This document shows positions 1 to 6,593 of a stretch of 64,000 nt of DNA, one piece after another. Source of the DNA: Tumebacillus amylolyticus (GTDB lineage: Bacteria; Bacillota; Bacilli; Tumebacillales; Tumebacillaceae); the NCBI RefSeq assembly GCF_016722965.1, contig NZ_JAEQNB010000007.1:1-64000 (forward strand). Direction: 5' to 3'. The position numbers were made by a program, and so were the translations under genes. The notes below the pieces were generated by a model that was not told the origin of the DNA, made no database searches, and worked only from the letters and a program-made list of their open reading frames with translations. Within the stretch, counting starts at the first letter, position 1; each line of letters begins with the position of its first letter.

Positions 1-34
1 AACCGTGGGGGTTCGAGTCCCTTCTCCGGCACCA
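1..34 (+). tRNA. 3' end of a tRNA, probably tRNA-Leu (cut by window start)
   Basis: The T-arm (GGGGG TTCGAGT CCCTT), the 3' acceptor strand CTCCGGC, discriminator A and an encoded CCA (32-34) are visible. The acceptor implies a 5' GCCGGAG start, and the preceding AACCGT looks like the end of a long variable arm, so tRNA-Leu is likely. The anticodon lies outside the window, so the identity is inferred. Confidence 0.75.
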
Positions 35-43
35 TTTCTGTAT

Positions 44-120
44 CGGAATGTAGCGCAGCTTGGTAGCGCGCACGCTTCGGGAGCGTGAGGTCCAGGGTTC
101 GAATCCCTGCATTCCGACCA
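44..120 (+). tRNA. tRNA-Pro (anticodon CGG), copy 1
   Basis: Full cloverleaf: acceptor CGGAATG/CATTCCG, D-arm GCGC..GCGC, anticodon stem CACGC/GCGTG with loop TTCGGGA (anticodon CGG), T-arm CAGGG TTCGAAT CCCTG, and encoded CCA at 118-120. It lies 9 bases after the preceding tRNA and is followed by a terminator. An identical copy is at 869-945. Confidence 0.96.
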
Positions 121-127
121 ACTAGAA

Positions 128-160
128 AGGCTCATTTCCTTCGGGAGATGAGCCTTTTTT
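128..160 (+). terminator. Rho-independent terminator of the first tRNA block
   Basis: Stem AGGCTCATTTCC / GGAGATGAGCCT (one mismatch) with a TTCG tetraloop, followed by six T residues. It ends the upstream tRNA transcript before rnpB. Confidence 0.9.
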
Positions 161-291
161 GCACACTGGTACTCGCGATCTCGGTCAGATGAAAGAGCGA
201 GGAAACGCATGAATTCAGTAGGATAGCTCTGTGTGCCGTCGATCATCCTGCACAGAAGCGAAATTTGTTTGAGTTTGTCGCCCGAATCGTG

Positions 292-320
292 TTGAATCGT
301 AGGCGTGACCGTGATAAGAT
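292..320 (+). promoter_or_regulatory. Sigma-A promoter of rnpB
   Basis: TTGAAT (292-297), 17-base spacer, TAAGAT (315-320). Transcription would start around 327, about 40 bases before the P1 helix of the RNase P RNA. The stretch 161-291 between the terminator and this promoter shows nothing else I can support. Confidence 0.7.
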
Positions 321-367
321 ACTACTTGTCGCCGCGATGAGCGGTGCACAACAACTTGATAGCAAGT

Positions 368-779
368 CTGCAGAGACATGTGTGGTGATCGCGCTGCCGC
401 TTGACGGCAGTGAGGAAAGTCCACGCTCGCCTGAGCTGAGATGCTCAGAGTTCGGATGCCTGACCAATCAATAAGTCAGGGCACCTCGCAAGAGGTGACG
501 GCGGGGAACGTATGCTACGTCCTTCGGGATATGCTGCTACTACCCTGAAAGTGCCACAGTGACGAATCTCCTCGGAAACGAGGAGGGTGGAACGAGGTAA
601 ACCCCATCTGCGAGAAACCCAAATTATGGTCGGGGAACTGCCCGGAGGGAAATGAACTTCGGAACCAAAGGGCGGATCGACACATGTCGATAGATAGATG
701 GTTACCACCTGTAGTGCGAGGTCTAATCAGCCGTTTGGAGCACAAGGTAACAAAACGTGGCTTACAACAGTCTCTGCAG
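368..779 (+). ncRNA. rnpB: RNase P RNA, type B
   Basis: Catalytic RNA of ribonuclease P, which matures tRNA 5' ends. The ends pair as P1 (CTGCAGAGAC at 368-377 with GTCTCTGCAG at 770-779). Hallmark conserved segments are present in order: GAGGAAAGTCCACGCTC near 412-428, AAAGTGCCACAGTGACGA, GTAAACCCCATC, GAGAAACCCAAATTATGG, ATAGATGGTTACCACC and the 3' ACAAAACGTGGCTTACA. These match the Bacillus-type (B) RNA as I recall it. It sits 9 bases before tRNA-Thr and is probably co-transcribed with the two downstream tRNAs. Confidence 0.97.
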
Positions 780-788
780 TTCGATTTT

Positions 789-864
<76 letters not shown>

Positions 865-868
865 GTTT

Positions 869-945
869 CGGAATGTAGCGCAGCTTGGTAGCGCGCACGC
901 TTCGGGAGCGTGAGGTCCAGGGTTCGAATCCCTGCATTCCGACCA
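869..945 (+). tRNA. tRNA-Pro (anticodon CGG), copy 2
   Basis: Identical over all 77 bases to the tRNA-Pro at 44-120, including the encoded CCA. It follows tRNA-Thr by 4 bases and precedes a terminator. Confidence 0.96.
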
Positions 946-957
946 CTAGGAACCAAA

Positions 958-989
958 AGAGCCTGTCCATCGCGGACAGGCTCTTTTTT
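958..989 (+). terminator. Bidirectional terminator between tRNA block and GGDEF gene
   Basis: Perfect 11-bp stem AGAGCCTGTCC / GGACAGGCTCT with an ATCGC loop and a T5 tract on the plus strand. On the minus strand the stem is followed by UUUU, so it can also end the convergent GGDEF-RHH transcript, whose stop codon is at 988-990. Confidence 0.92.
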
Positions 990-1566
990 ATTGTTCGAAT
1001 TGTCGCAGGAAGTCGTCGAGGCTTTCCCGGAGCAGAGAAGCTTCGGAACGATTCAGTTCCTTGGCCAGTCGAGACAAACGGTCGAGCTGGGTTAAGGTGT
1101 AGTAGTTGCTCTTGAGTTTCATCTTGGTGTCTGCTGCGAAGACGATGCGGTTACGCCCTTCCTGCTTGGCGCGGTAGAGCGATTCCTCCAAGGCGCGCAG
1201 CAGTTCTTTGACGTCGTCGCCGTGCTTCGGATACTCCGCCAGCCCCGCGCTGAACGTGGCACCAAAGCGTTGCTCCAAAGCTTGCTTGGCAAGCGTTACG
1301 TGCAAGAAGAGATCCTCGACCCGATGATCCGCACTTACAACGGCGAATTCATCGCGACCCAGGTAGAGTAGTTCAGACGGCACGAGATTCTGTATAAGTT
1401 CGTGCATCTGCTTGAGCTTCTCACCCAACTCCATCTCCGGAAGTACCTCGTGGAAGCGGTCCAAGTCCACCAAGGCCACGACAAACGCAGTCGATTGCGC
1501 AGCCACATCTGTCAACCGTGAGAGGAGCGGGTGATACTCACGCTCGCTTATATACATCTTGTCCAC
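988..1566 (-). CDS. Degenerate GGDEF-domain protein with C-terminal ribbon-helix-helix
   Basis: A 192-residue protein. Residues about 25-145 look like a GGDEF (diguanylate cyclase) fold: VALVDLDRF near 31-38, then a signature reading GRDEF (70-74) where catalysis normally needs GG(D/E)EF, and a later RAKQEGRNRIVF strand. The Arg in place of the second Gly suggests a non-catalytic or altered nucleotide site. Residues about 150-187 (TLTQLDRLSRLAKELNRSEA...) match a ribbon-helix-helix DNA-binding pattern. No membrane segment is visible. The start is taken as GTG at 1566, with an alternative ATG at 1557. It lies 55 bases downstream of the nucleotidyltransferase gene on the same strand and is probably co-transcribed. 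I infer a nucleotide-responsive regulator; the target is unknown. Confidence 0.75.
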   Translation of the reverse strand: MDKMYISEREYHPLLSRLTDVAAQSTAFVVALVDLDRFHEVLPEMELGEKLKQMHELIQNLVPSELLYLGRDEFAVVSADHRVEDLFLHVTLAKQALEQRFGATFSAGLAEYPKHGDDVKELLRALEESLYRAKQEGRNRIVFAADTKMKLKSNYYTLTQLDRLSRLAKELNRSEASLLRESLDDFLRQFEQ

Positions 1567-1621
1567 CCCGTCTTCTCAAAATTCTCCCCAGACTATACCA
1601 CCAGACTCCTCCAACGTCAAT

Positions 1622-2902
1622 TCATCCATACATCTGTTCCAATTCGCCCGCCAGTTCGTCCAGTTCCTCGTCTCCATACAAAGCGTGGCAGCAGACCACA
1701 AAACTGCCGATCGGCGTCAGAACGACATCGTAGCGGTCGACTTTCAGCCACTTCCATGCTCCTTCATGTTGCATCGCATTGAGCTTCATAAAGTACACAT
1801 ACGCTCCGTTTTGGAAAAAGGGCTTGGCTCCGAAACGCAAGTCTGCCGCTTTCATCAACGTCAACCAACGGTCCGTATCATTCCAGCGCGTCGTCGTTTC
1901 CCGCAGGTTATGGTACCAGTAGTTCCGCAACGGACTCGATGTGTTACGACGCAGGTATGGGAGGATATGAAAACGTCGCAGCTCTTCAAAGGGCGGAAGG
2001 GTGGGCTGAACCCCAACTCGTCCTGCTAACTCCAACAACATCGGAGGCGTTTCCAGAACGGGGGTCTCTTCATAGGAATGCAGCAACAAACGCAAGGCGT
2101 AGTGCAAGTGGTAGCGTTCGATGACCTGTGCCACATAGTCCAGATCGATTTCATCCGCAAGGGAGATGTCGTGTGGCTGCGTGACACAGGTGACGTCGAA
2201 TAGATCACGAAGCATTAATTTCGTACGAGACATCAATTCCGCGAGATAAATCAACAGATTTCCTTCGCGGTCGGGAACGGGAACCGTCACATCCGCCAAT
2301 CGGACTTGACGGCGGCCTCTGGTGAACGTCTCCCACGGAAGGTAGGTGCGCATGTTCATCGAGTACGCTCCGATTTGCACTTCAACGCCTTCAAATTCTA
2401 GCGTCTCTTCCACCGGATCAAAACGGGCTCCCCCATGGGTCAGACCCGTATCAGGCTCCGTGAACATCGTCATCGTGCTGAACTGATCCAATTCGTTCTC
2501 CAACAACACGTGACCGGTCTTCCAAAACTCATCGAGCGACGAGACGGCGACGTCAAGGTCGTGAAAATAGCGGGACTTGCCCGGCGGATAATAAGCTTCG
2601 ATGCCAGGTCCTTTCAAAACGAGAAAGTCCAGACCGGCACCGTCAACACCCATCCCGTTGAGGATGCGGAAAATCTCCTCCCGCATGTTGCGGTATCGTT
2701 GATAGAAGAGATGGTGCTCCTCTTCCAATGTAAAGTGCGGCTGCAAAGCTTCGTAGATCTCGGGGAAGATCTTGTTCAGTCGCGCCGTCTCCAACAAATG
2801 ATGCGCGGTTTCGGACGTCAATTGTGCAGCCAAAGTCGCACGGGAATCAACGTCCCCGTAATAAAGGTTGATCAGCTGTTCAGCTGTTAATTTGTCTGTC
2901 AT
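1622..2902 (-). CDS. Nucleotidyltransferase family protein (PF14907-like)
   Basis: A 426-residue soluble protein. Residues 94-120 (LVLKGPGIEAYY...HDLDVAV, with K97-G98 and D115-L116-D117) carry the Lys-Gly plus Asp-Leu-Asp pattern of the PF14907 nucleotidyltransferase family, whose members occur in some lasso-peptide and other peptide natural-product clusters. The ATG at 2902 is preceded by AGGAGGG at 7-base spacing. It is transcribed divergently from the 16-codon peptide gene across an AT-rich 115-base gap, and the GGDEF-RHH gene lies downstream. The context suggests that it nucleotidylates the peptide or a cofactor, which is an inference. The C-terminal 200 residues show no motif I recognise. 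Confidence 0.8.
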   Translation of the reverse strand: MTDKLTAEQLINLYYGDVDSRATLAAQLTSETAHHLLETARLNKIFPEIYEALQPHFTLEEEHHLFYQRYRNMREEIFRILNGMGVDGAGLDFLVLKGPGIEAYYPPGKSRYFHDLDVAVSSLDEFWKTGHVLLENELDQFSTMTMFTEPDTGLTHGGARFDPVEETLEFEGVEVQIGAYSMNMRTYLPWETFTRGRRQVRLADVTVPVPDREGNLLIYLAELMSRTKLMLRDLFDVTCVTQPHDISLADEIDLDYVAQVIERYHLHYALRLLLHSYEETPVLETPPMLLELAGRVGVQPTLPPFEELRRFHILPYLRRNTSSPLRNYWYHNLRETTTRWNDTDRWLTLMKAADLRFGAKPFFQNGAYVYFMKLNAMQHEGAWKWLKVDRYDVVLTPIGSFVVCCHALYGDEELDELAGELEQMYG

Positions 2903-2955
2903 GAAAGATCCCTCCTATAAAGTAAGAATAGCAAAAAAATTTCGTCACGTACATA

Positions 2956-2984
2956 TTGACGAACACATATATACGTATTAATAT
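2956..2984 (+). promoter_or_regulatory. Sigma-A promoter of the peptide gene
   Basis: TTGACG (2956-2961), 17-base spacer, TAATAT (2979-2984) in very AT-rich DNA. The predicted start near 2991 gives a roughly 27-base leader containing AAGGGAGGT ahead of the 16-codon ORF. Confidence 0.65.
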
Positions 2985-3017
2985 ATAGACATAAGCTCTT
3001 GAAGGGAGGTCTCGTCC

Positions 3018-3068
3018 ATGAAAGTAGTACGTTCTACTCGCGTTCGCCGCGTCATGTTCATCCTGTAA
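3018..3068 (+). CDS. 16-residue microORF, candidate precursor peptide
   Basis: Encodes MKVVRSTRVRRVMFIL. The ribosome site AAGGGAGGT (3002-3010) is near-consensus at 7-base spacing to the ATG, a promoter lies just upstream, and a 10-bp hairpin starts 11 bases after the TAA. The peptide is cationic (Lys2 and Arg5, 8, 10 and 11) with a hydrophobic C-terminus (VMFIL). It is the first gene of the transcript carrying the RRE-oxidase fusion, the second oxidase-fold protein and the M3 peptidase, which is where a RiPP precursor would sit. If it is a precursor it is unusually short, comparable in scale to the 7-residue microcin C precursor. The main alternative is an Arg-rich leader peptide controlling attenuation at the following hairpin. 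No homologue can be checked here. Confidence 0.65.
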   Translation: MKVVRSTRVRRVMFIL

Positions 3069-3079
3069 TTTTACTGTCC

Positions 3080-3121
3080 GAATCGCGCCATTCTGAAAAG
3101 GAGGGCGCGATTCCTCTCTTT
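3080..3121 (+). terminator. Hairpin after the microORF, leaky terminator or attenuator
   Basis: Perfect 10-bp stem GAATCGCGCC (3080-3089) / GGCGCGATTC (3104-3113) with a 14-base loop, followed by CTCTCTTTT. The broken T tract suggests partial termination, which would give excess peptide mRNA over the downstream enzyme genes, as in many RiPP operons. Confidence 0.7.
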
Positions 3122-3166
3122 TAGCTCTTGAAAGCAAGTCTATATTAATGAAACGAGGCGTTGGTC

Positions 3167-4171
3167 GTGGCACATTTTTATTTTCAAAAACCGTTGCTGC
3201 GCCGAGGCTGCCAGGTGGACGCACACAGCGATCATTTGCAGCTTCGCTACCGTGACGATGAGTTTGAACTCTTCCCGGAAGAGGGTCACACGGTAGAGCA
3301 GATGCAAAAGATGCTGCTTCAAATAGACGGGACGAAAACCGTAGAGGAATTGAAAGCGGATGGATTCGGATACAGTGCGGATGAAGTGATGGACATGCTG
3401 ACCGCTCTGGACGAAAGCTGGCTGCTGGAAGAAGGCGCACAACCGGTCTTCACCGGCAAAAGCGGTTTGCAATTCATCACGCACCTCGAAGACCTCTACC
3501 GGGATTGGGAAAAAGAAGCCGGCGAGACCAAACTCAGCCAACTTGTTCTGGACGGGAACGCTCCGCGTCACCTGATGATCGGGTGGACGCTCGAATATTA
3601 CCATATCACCAAGCGGGCTCACGATTGCATTTCTCCGGCGATTGCCAAAGGACACGGAGAGTTTCGTTCGATGCTCCTCGACTTTTTCCATGAAGAATAC
3701 CGCCATGACAAACTGTTGCTCAAATCCCTGAAATCTCTGGGCTTTGAAGAGCACGAGATCACCAACTCGATTCCTCTCCCGTACACGGCTGCGGTGTCGA
3801 ACTTGTTGGCCAAATGGGCGCACACCGACCTGCTCTCGTACATGGCATCTCTGTTTATTTTCGAAGGAACTGCGATGGAAGGGAACGATTACGTGCAAGC
3901 GCTTGATGTGTACGAGATGCCGCGCGAGTTTTCCATCCACCAAGCCGCGCATAACAACATCAATACCGAAGGCGACCACGGCAACGTTTCGCGTGAGTTC
4001 TACGCAAGCATCGAGTACATCACGGCCGAGGATCAAGCCCGCGTCATCCGAAACATCCGCTTGCTGCATGAAGCACAACTGCGCGCACATGACACGATCT
4101 TCGAGTACTATCTGAAACCCGATGTCAAAATGCCGCGCCTGTTGGACAATCTGCTGGTCAGCAACGCATAA
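3167..4171 (+). CDS. PqqD-like/RRE domain fused to haem-oxygenase-like di-iron oxidase
   Basis: A 334-residue protein. Residues about 1-92 resemble a PqqD/RRE peptide-recognition fold (strand-rich start, then IDGTKTVEELKADGFGY, a helix, and DESWLLEE). Residues about 105-330 resemble the iron-containing haem-oxygenase-like oxidase (HDO/PqqC/TenA) fold. Candidate metal ligands are E143 and H146 (TLEYYH), E177 and H180 (EEYRHD), E233 (FEG), and H262, D270 and H271 (HNNINTEGDH). HDO enzymes use di-iron and O2 for oxidative cleavage, desaturation or N-oxygenation. GTG 3167 is chosen because CGAGG lies 8 bases upstream; TTG 3161 is in frame but too close. The domain pairing implies oxidation of a bound peptide, probably the 16-mer. 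Confidence 0.8.
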   Translation: MAHFYFQKPLLRRGCQVDAHSDHLQLRYRDDEFELFPEEGHTVEQMQKMLLQIDGTKTVEELKADGFGYSADEVMDMLTALDESWLLEEGAQPVFTGKSGLQFITHLEDLYRDWEKEAGETKLSQLVLDGNAPRHLMIGWTLEYYHITKRAHDCISPAIAKGHGEFRSMLLDFFHEEYRHDKLLLKSLKSLGFEEHEITNSIPLPYTAAVSNLLAKWAHTDLLSYMASLFIFEGTAMEGNDYVQALDVYEMPREFSIHQAAHNNINTEGDHGNVSREFYASIEYITAEDQARVIRNIRLLHEAQLRAHDTIFEYYLKPDVKMPRLLDNLLVSNA

Positions 4172-4197
4172 TTTCATTGAAAAAGGAGTCGAACCTC

Positions 4198-4848
4198 ATG
4201 CAGTTCACCATGCAGGAACTCATTGCAGAAGCAAAAGGCATGGCAAAGTCCCGCGAATGGGGGACAGGGTACCAAGCGTTTTGGGCTTCCGTACAGGCAG
4301 GGACGGTGGAAGCCGGTCTTCAGCAACTGTTTCTCGAAGAATGGCTGTATTTCCACAGCCGCCAATTGGAGTTTGGGTCGGCGATCCTGCACGTGAACAT
4401 TCATGAGCAAGTGATGTTTGCGCTGTCTGCGCACTTCGTGATGGTTTCGTCGCTGAATCTGAAAGCGGTGGAGTCCCGTCGCCATGAAATGCCGTACCCG
4501 GCAACAGAAGCTCTGAGCAATTTGCTCTTGATCATGTCTGAAACAGACCCGGCTGCGTTCTTGACGGCAAGCACCTTGTTGGCACCGTATGTATTCCGTG
4601 CCGATGTGTTGAAGTCCGGTCTGGCACAGTTCGATCTGAGCCAAGAGGAGCGCGACGTACTGGTAAAATACACAAACATTCTTGCGGCCACTGAAGACAG
4701 TGTGGAGAAGTGCCTTCCGTACTTCGCGCCGGTTTCGGCGAACGATCGCATCCGGATCTTGAACCAAGTGCAACTCTTGTTGGAGACGGCAGACTTGATC
4801 TTCCAAGAACTTGGGGCGGCAGAACCGAAATGGGTGGCGACGGCGTGA
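4198..4848 (+). CDS. Second haem-oxygenase-fold protein, likely ligand-poor partner
   Basis: A 216-residue, almost all-helical protein whose helix pattern (EEWLYFHSRQLEF, AILHVNIHEQVMF, PYPATEALSNLLLIM) resembles TenA/HDO proteins. Unlike its neighbour it lacks a late Asp-His pair and shows few paired Glu/His positions, so an intact di-iron site is doubtful. The ATG at 4198 is preceded by AAAAAGGAGTC, 26 bases after the fusion gene. Its 3' end overlaps the M3 peptidase start, so translation is probably coupled. I infer a structural or substrate-positioning partner of the upstream oxidase; an independent enzyme with atypical ligands remains possible. Confidence 0.7.
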   Translation: MQFTMQELIAEAKGMAKSREWGTGYQAFWASVQAGTVEAGLQQLFLEEWLYFHSRQLEFGSAILHVNIHEQVMFALSAHFVMVSSLNLKAVESRRHEMPYPATEALSNLLLIMSETDPAAFLTASTLLAPYVFRADVLKSGLAQFDLSQEERDVLVKYTNILAATEDSVEKCLPYFAPVSANDRIRILNQVQLLLETADLIFQELGAAEPKWVATA

Positions 4849-6551
4849 ACTTGCTGGAGTCGGTCTTTCCAAGTGTAGACCGGTGGGAGTCGGCGTTGGA
4901 ACGTGTGCAAGCCCGCGCATCCGCTCTGAGTGAGCAGTTTGCAGACGGCATCACGTCAACGTCGGAGGTCTTGTTGGAGGGCCTGATGCATGTAGAGCAG
5001 ATCTTGATCGAGGTGGAGGCCGTCTTTGTCTACGGACAATTGGGTTTCGACCTCGACCTGGATTCGGAAGGAGCTCTGCAGAGATTCGCTCAGGCGGAAG
5101 ACAACAGCTTGTTCGTCCAAGAACAGATCGAATTCCTGCTGACTGAGCTCAGTACCTTTGATCTCAACCTGTTTGACGAGTTTGCAGAGAAAGAGTCGGA
5201 ATTGCAACGATACCGTCCGTTTTTGGTGCGTGTACAGCAAGAGATGAACGCTGCGGGCGAACCCTCCACCCAAGCGGCGGTCAGCGCTTTGGATGTTGTG
5301 GGTCAGCAATTTGAAGAAGCGGCTCGAACGCTGTTGTTCCGCGAGACATCGTTTGCACCGGTGCAAGATGCAGACGGCAACGAGATCTCCGTCACGCATG
5401 GTAACTACCGGTCGTTGCTCGGCAACCCGGACCGCGAATTTCGCACGAGAGTGGCAACATCGTATCAGAACGGGTTGAAGCAACATCTCCACACCTGGGC
5501 GGTGCTGTACAACGGATACATCACCAAGGAACAACAGACCGCAGCTTTGCGGAATCTCTCGTCGTCCTTGGAAGCGGCGATGCACCGCGATCTCGTGGAC
5601 GTGGCGGTCTATGATCGTCTCGTTCAAGCGGCAAGAGCGCAACTTCATCACTTCCATGCAACGCTGGAGATTCGTCAGGAAGCGGCCGGCACGGACACAC
5701 TGGGGTTCCAAGATTTGTTCGTGCCTCTCGCGAATGATGTGGAGCGTACCTATTCGTGGGAAGAGGCCGGGCGGGTGTTGAAAGAAGCCATGCAACCATT
5801 TGGTGCCGAATATGTCGGCCTCCTGGAGGAAGCGCTGGCTTTTGTCATTCCGAATGCACCGGAGCCGACCGAGTACACCACGAACTGCTACGGACGTCAT
5901 CCCGTTGTGTTGATGACCTACCGCAATTCTGTGCATAGTCTTTTGACCTTGGCGCACGAACTCGGTCATGCCGTCCACATGCGTCTCGCCAACCGCACAC
6001 AGCCCTACTTTTCAGCGGAGGCGCCCGTTCTTCCCAGCGAAGTGGCGGCGCTTACGCAGGAGTGGGCGGTGTTGTTCCACTTGATCGAGACGGCGCGCAC
6101 GGACGGAGAACGGGCGAGTTTGAAAGCGTTGGCGCTTGAGAAGTTTCAGGCGGCGTTCTTCAGGCAATCGATGTTGGCCGAGTTTGAGCGTCGGACGCAT
6201 GAACTGGCAGCAGAAGGCATGGTCCTGTCTGCTGAAGTCCTCTGCGACGAATATGCAGAGTTGCTGCACACCTACTACGGTCCGACGTTTTCTGCAGAAG
6301 AGGCGGCACAGGACTTTGTGCGGGTCACGCACTTGTTCAACTCCTTCTACTTATATACCTACCCGATCGCCTGCTGTGCGGCTGTGACGCTTGCACAATC
6401 GATCGCCAAGGGCGGTGGAGAGTCGTTCATCCGGATGCTTTCCGCGGGAAGTTCGCAAGCACCGGCTGACCTGTTGCAGATCGTCGGCGTCGACATTACC
6501 CAAGACGCTCTGTATGACGAAGCGCTTGAAATCTTCAAATCTCTGTTCTAA
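4830..6551 (+). CDS. M3-family oligoendopeptidase (PepF/thimet-like)
   Basis: A 573-residue cytoplasmic zinc peptidase. The M3 zinc motif HELGH is at 376-380, followed about 25 residues later by the Glu-containing EVAALTQE helix expected to supply the third ligand. The N-terminal helical region and overall length fit PepF-type oligoendopeptidases, which cut short peptides (roughly 6-20 residues). The start is ATG 4830 or GTG 4845; the GTG overlaps the upstream stop as GTGA. The reading frame is open further upstream, but only inside the preceding gene. Its place as last gene of the peptide operon suggests trimming or turnover of the 16-mer, which fits the family's substrate size. Confidence 0.93.
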   Translation: MGGDGVNLLESVFPSVDRWESALERVQARASALSEQFADGITSTSEVLLEGLMHVEQILIEVEAVFVYGQLGFDLDLDSEGALQRFAQAEDNSLFVQEQIEFLLTELSTFDLNLFDEFAEKESELQRYRPFLVRVQQEMNAAGEPSTQAAVSALDVVGQQFEEAARTLLFRETSFAPVQDADGNEISVTHGNYRSLLGNPDREFRTRVATSYQNGLKQHLHTWAVLYNGYITKEQQTAALRNLSSSLEAAMHRDLVDVAVYDRLVQAARAQLHHFHATLEIRQEAAGTDTLGFQDLFVPLANDVERTYSWEEAGRVLKEAMQPFGAEYVGLLEEALAFVIPNAPEPTEYTTNCYGRHPVVLMTYRNSVHSLLTLAHELGHAVHMRLANRTQPYFSAEAPVLPSEVAALTQEWAVLFHLIETARTDGERASLKALALEKFQAAFFRQSMLAEFERRTHELAAEGMVLSAEVLCDEYAELLHTYYGPTFSAEEAAQDFVRVTHLFNSFYLYTYPIACCAAVTLAQSIAKGGGESFIRMLSAGSSQAPADLLQIVGVDITQDALYDEALEIFKSLF

Positions 6552-6593
6552 AAAAGGAACCAGTACCCACGCGGGTGCTGGTTCCCTTTTTTA
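6550..6593. terminator. Bidirectional terminator between convergent operons
   Basis: Stem GGAACCAG..ACCC / GGGT..CTGGTTCC (6556-6585) flanked by A5 and T6 tracts. It serves the plus-strand oxidase/M3 operon and the minus-strand kinase operon. Confidence 0.92.

Noticed and set aside
3148-3255. 35-codon ORF starting ATGAAACGA that overlaps the oxidase start
   Set aside because: It has no adequate ribosome site and lies out of frame inside the oxidase gene. It is kept only as evidence for a duplicated leader.
4710-4829. Upstream extension of the M3 peptidase reading frame
   Set aside because: It lies wholly inside the preceding oxidase-fold gene with no ribosome site. The family-like N-terminus begins after 4830.
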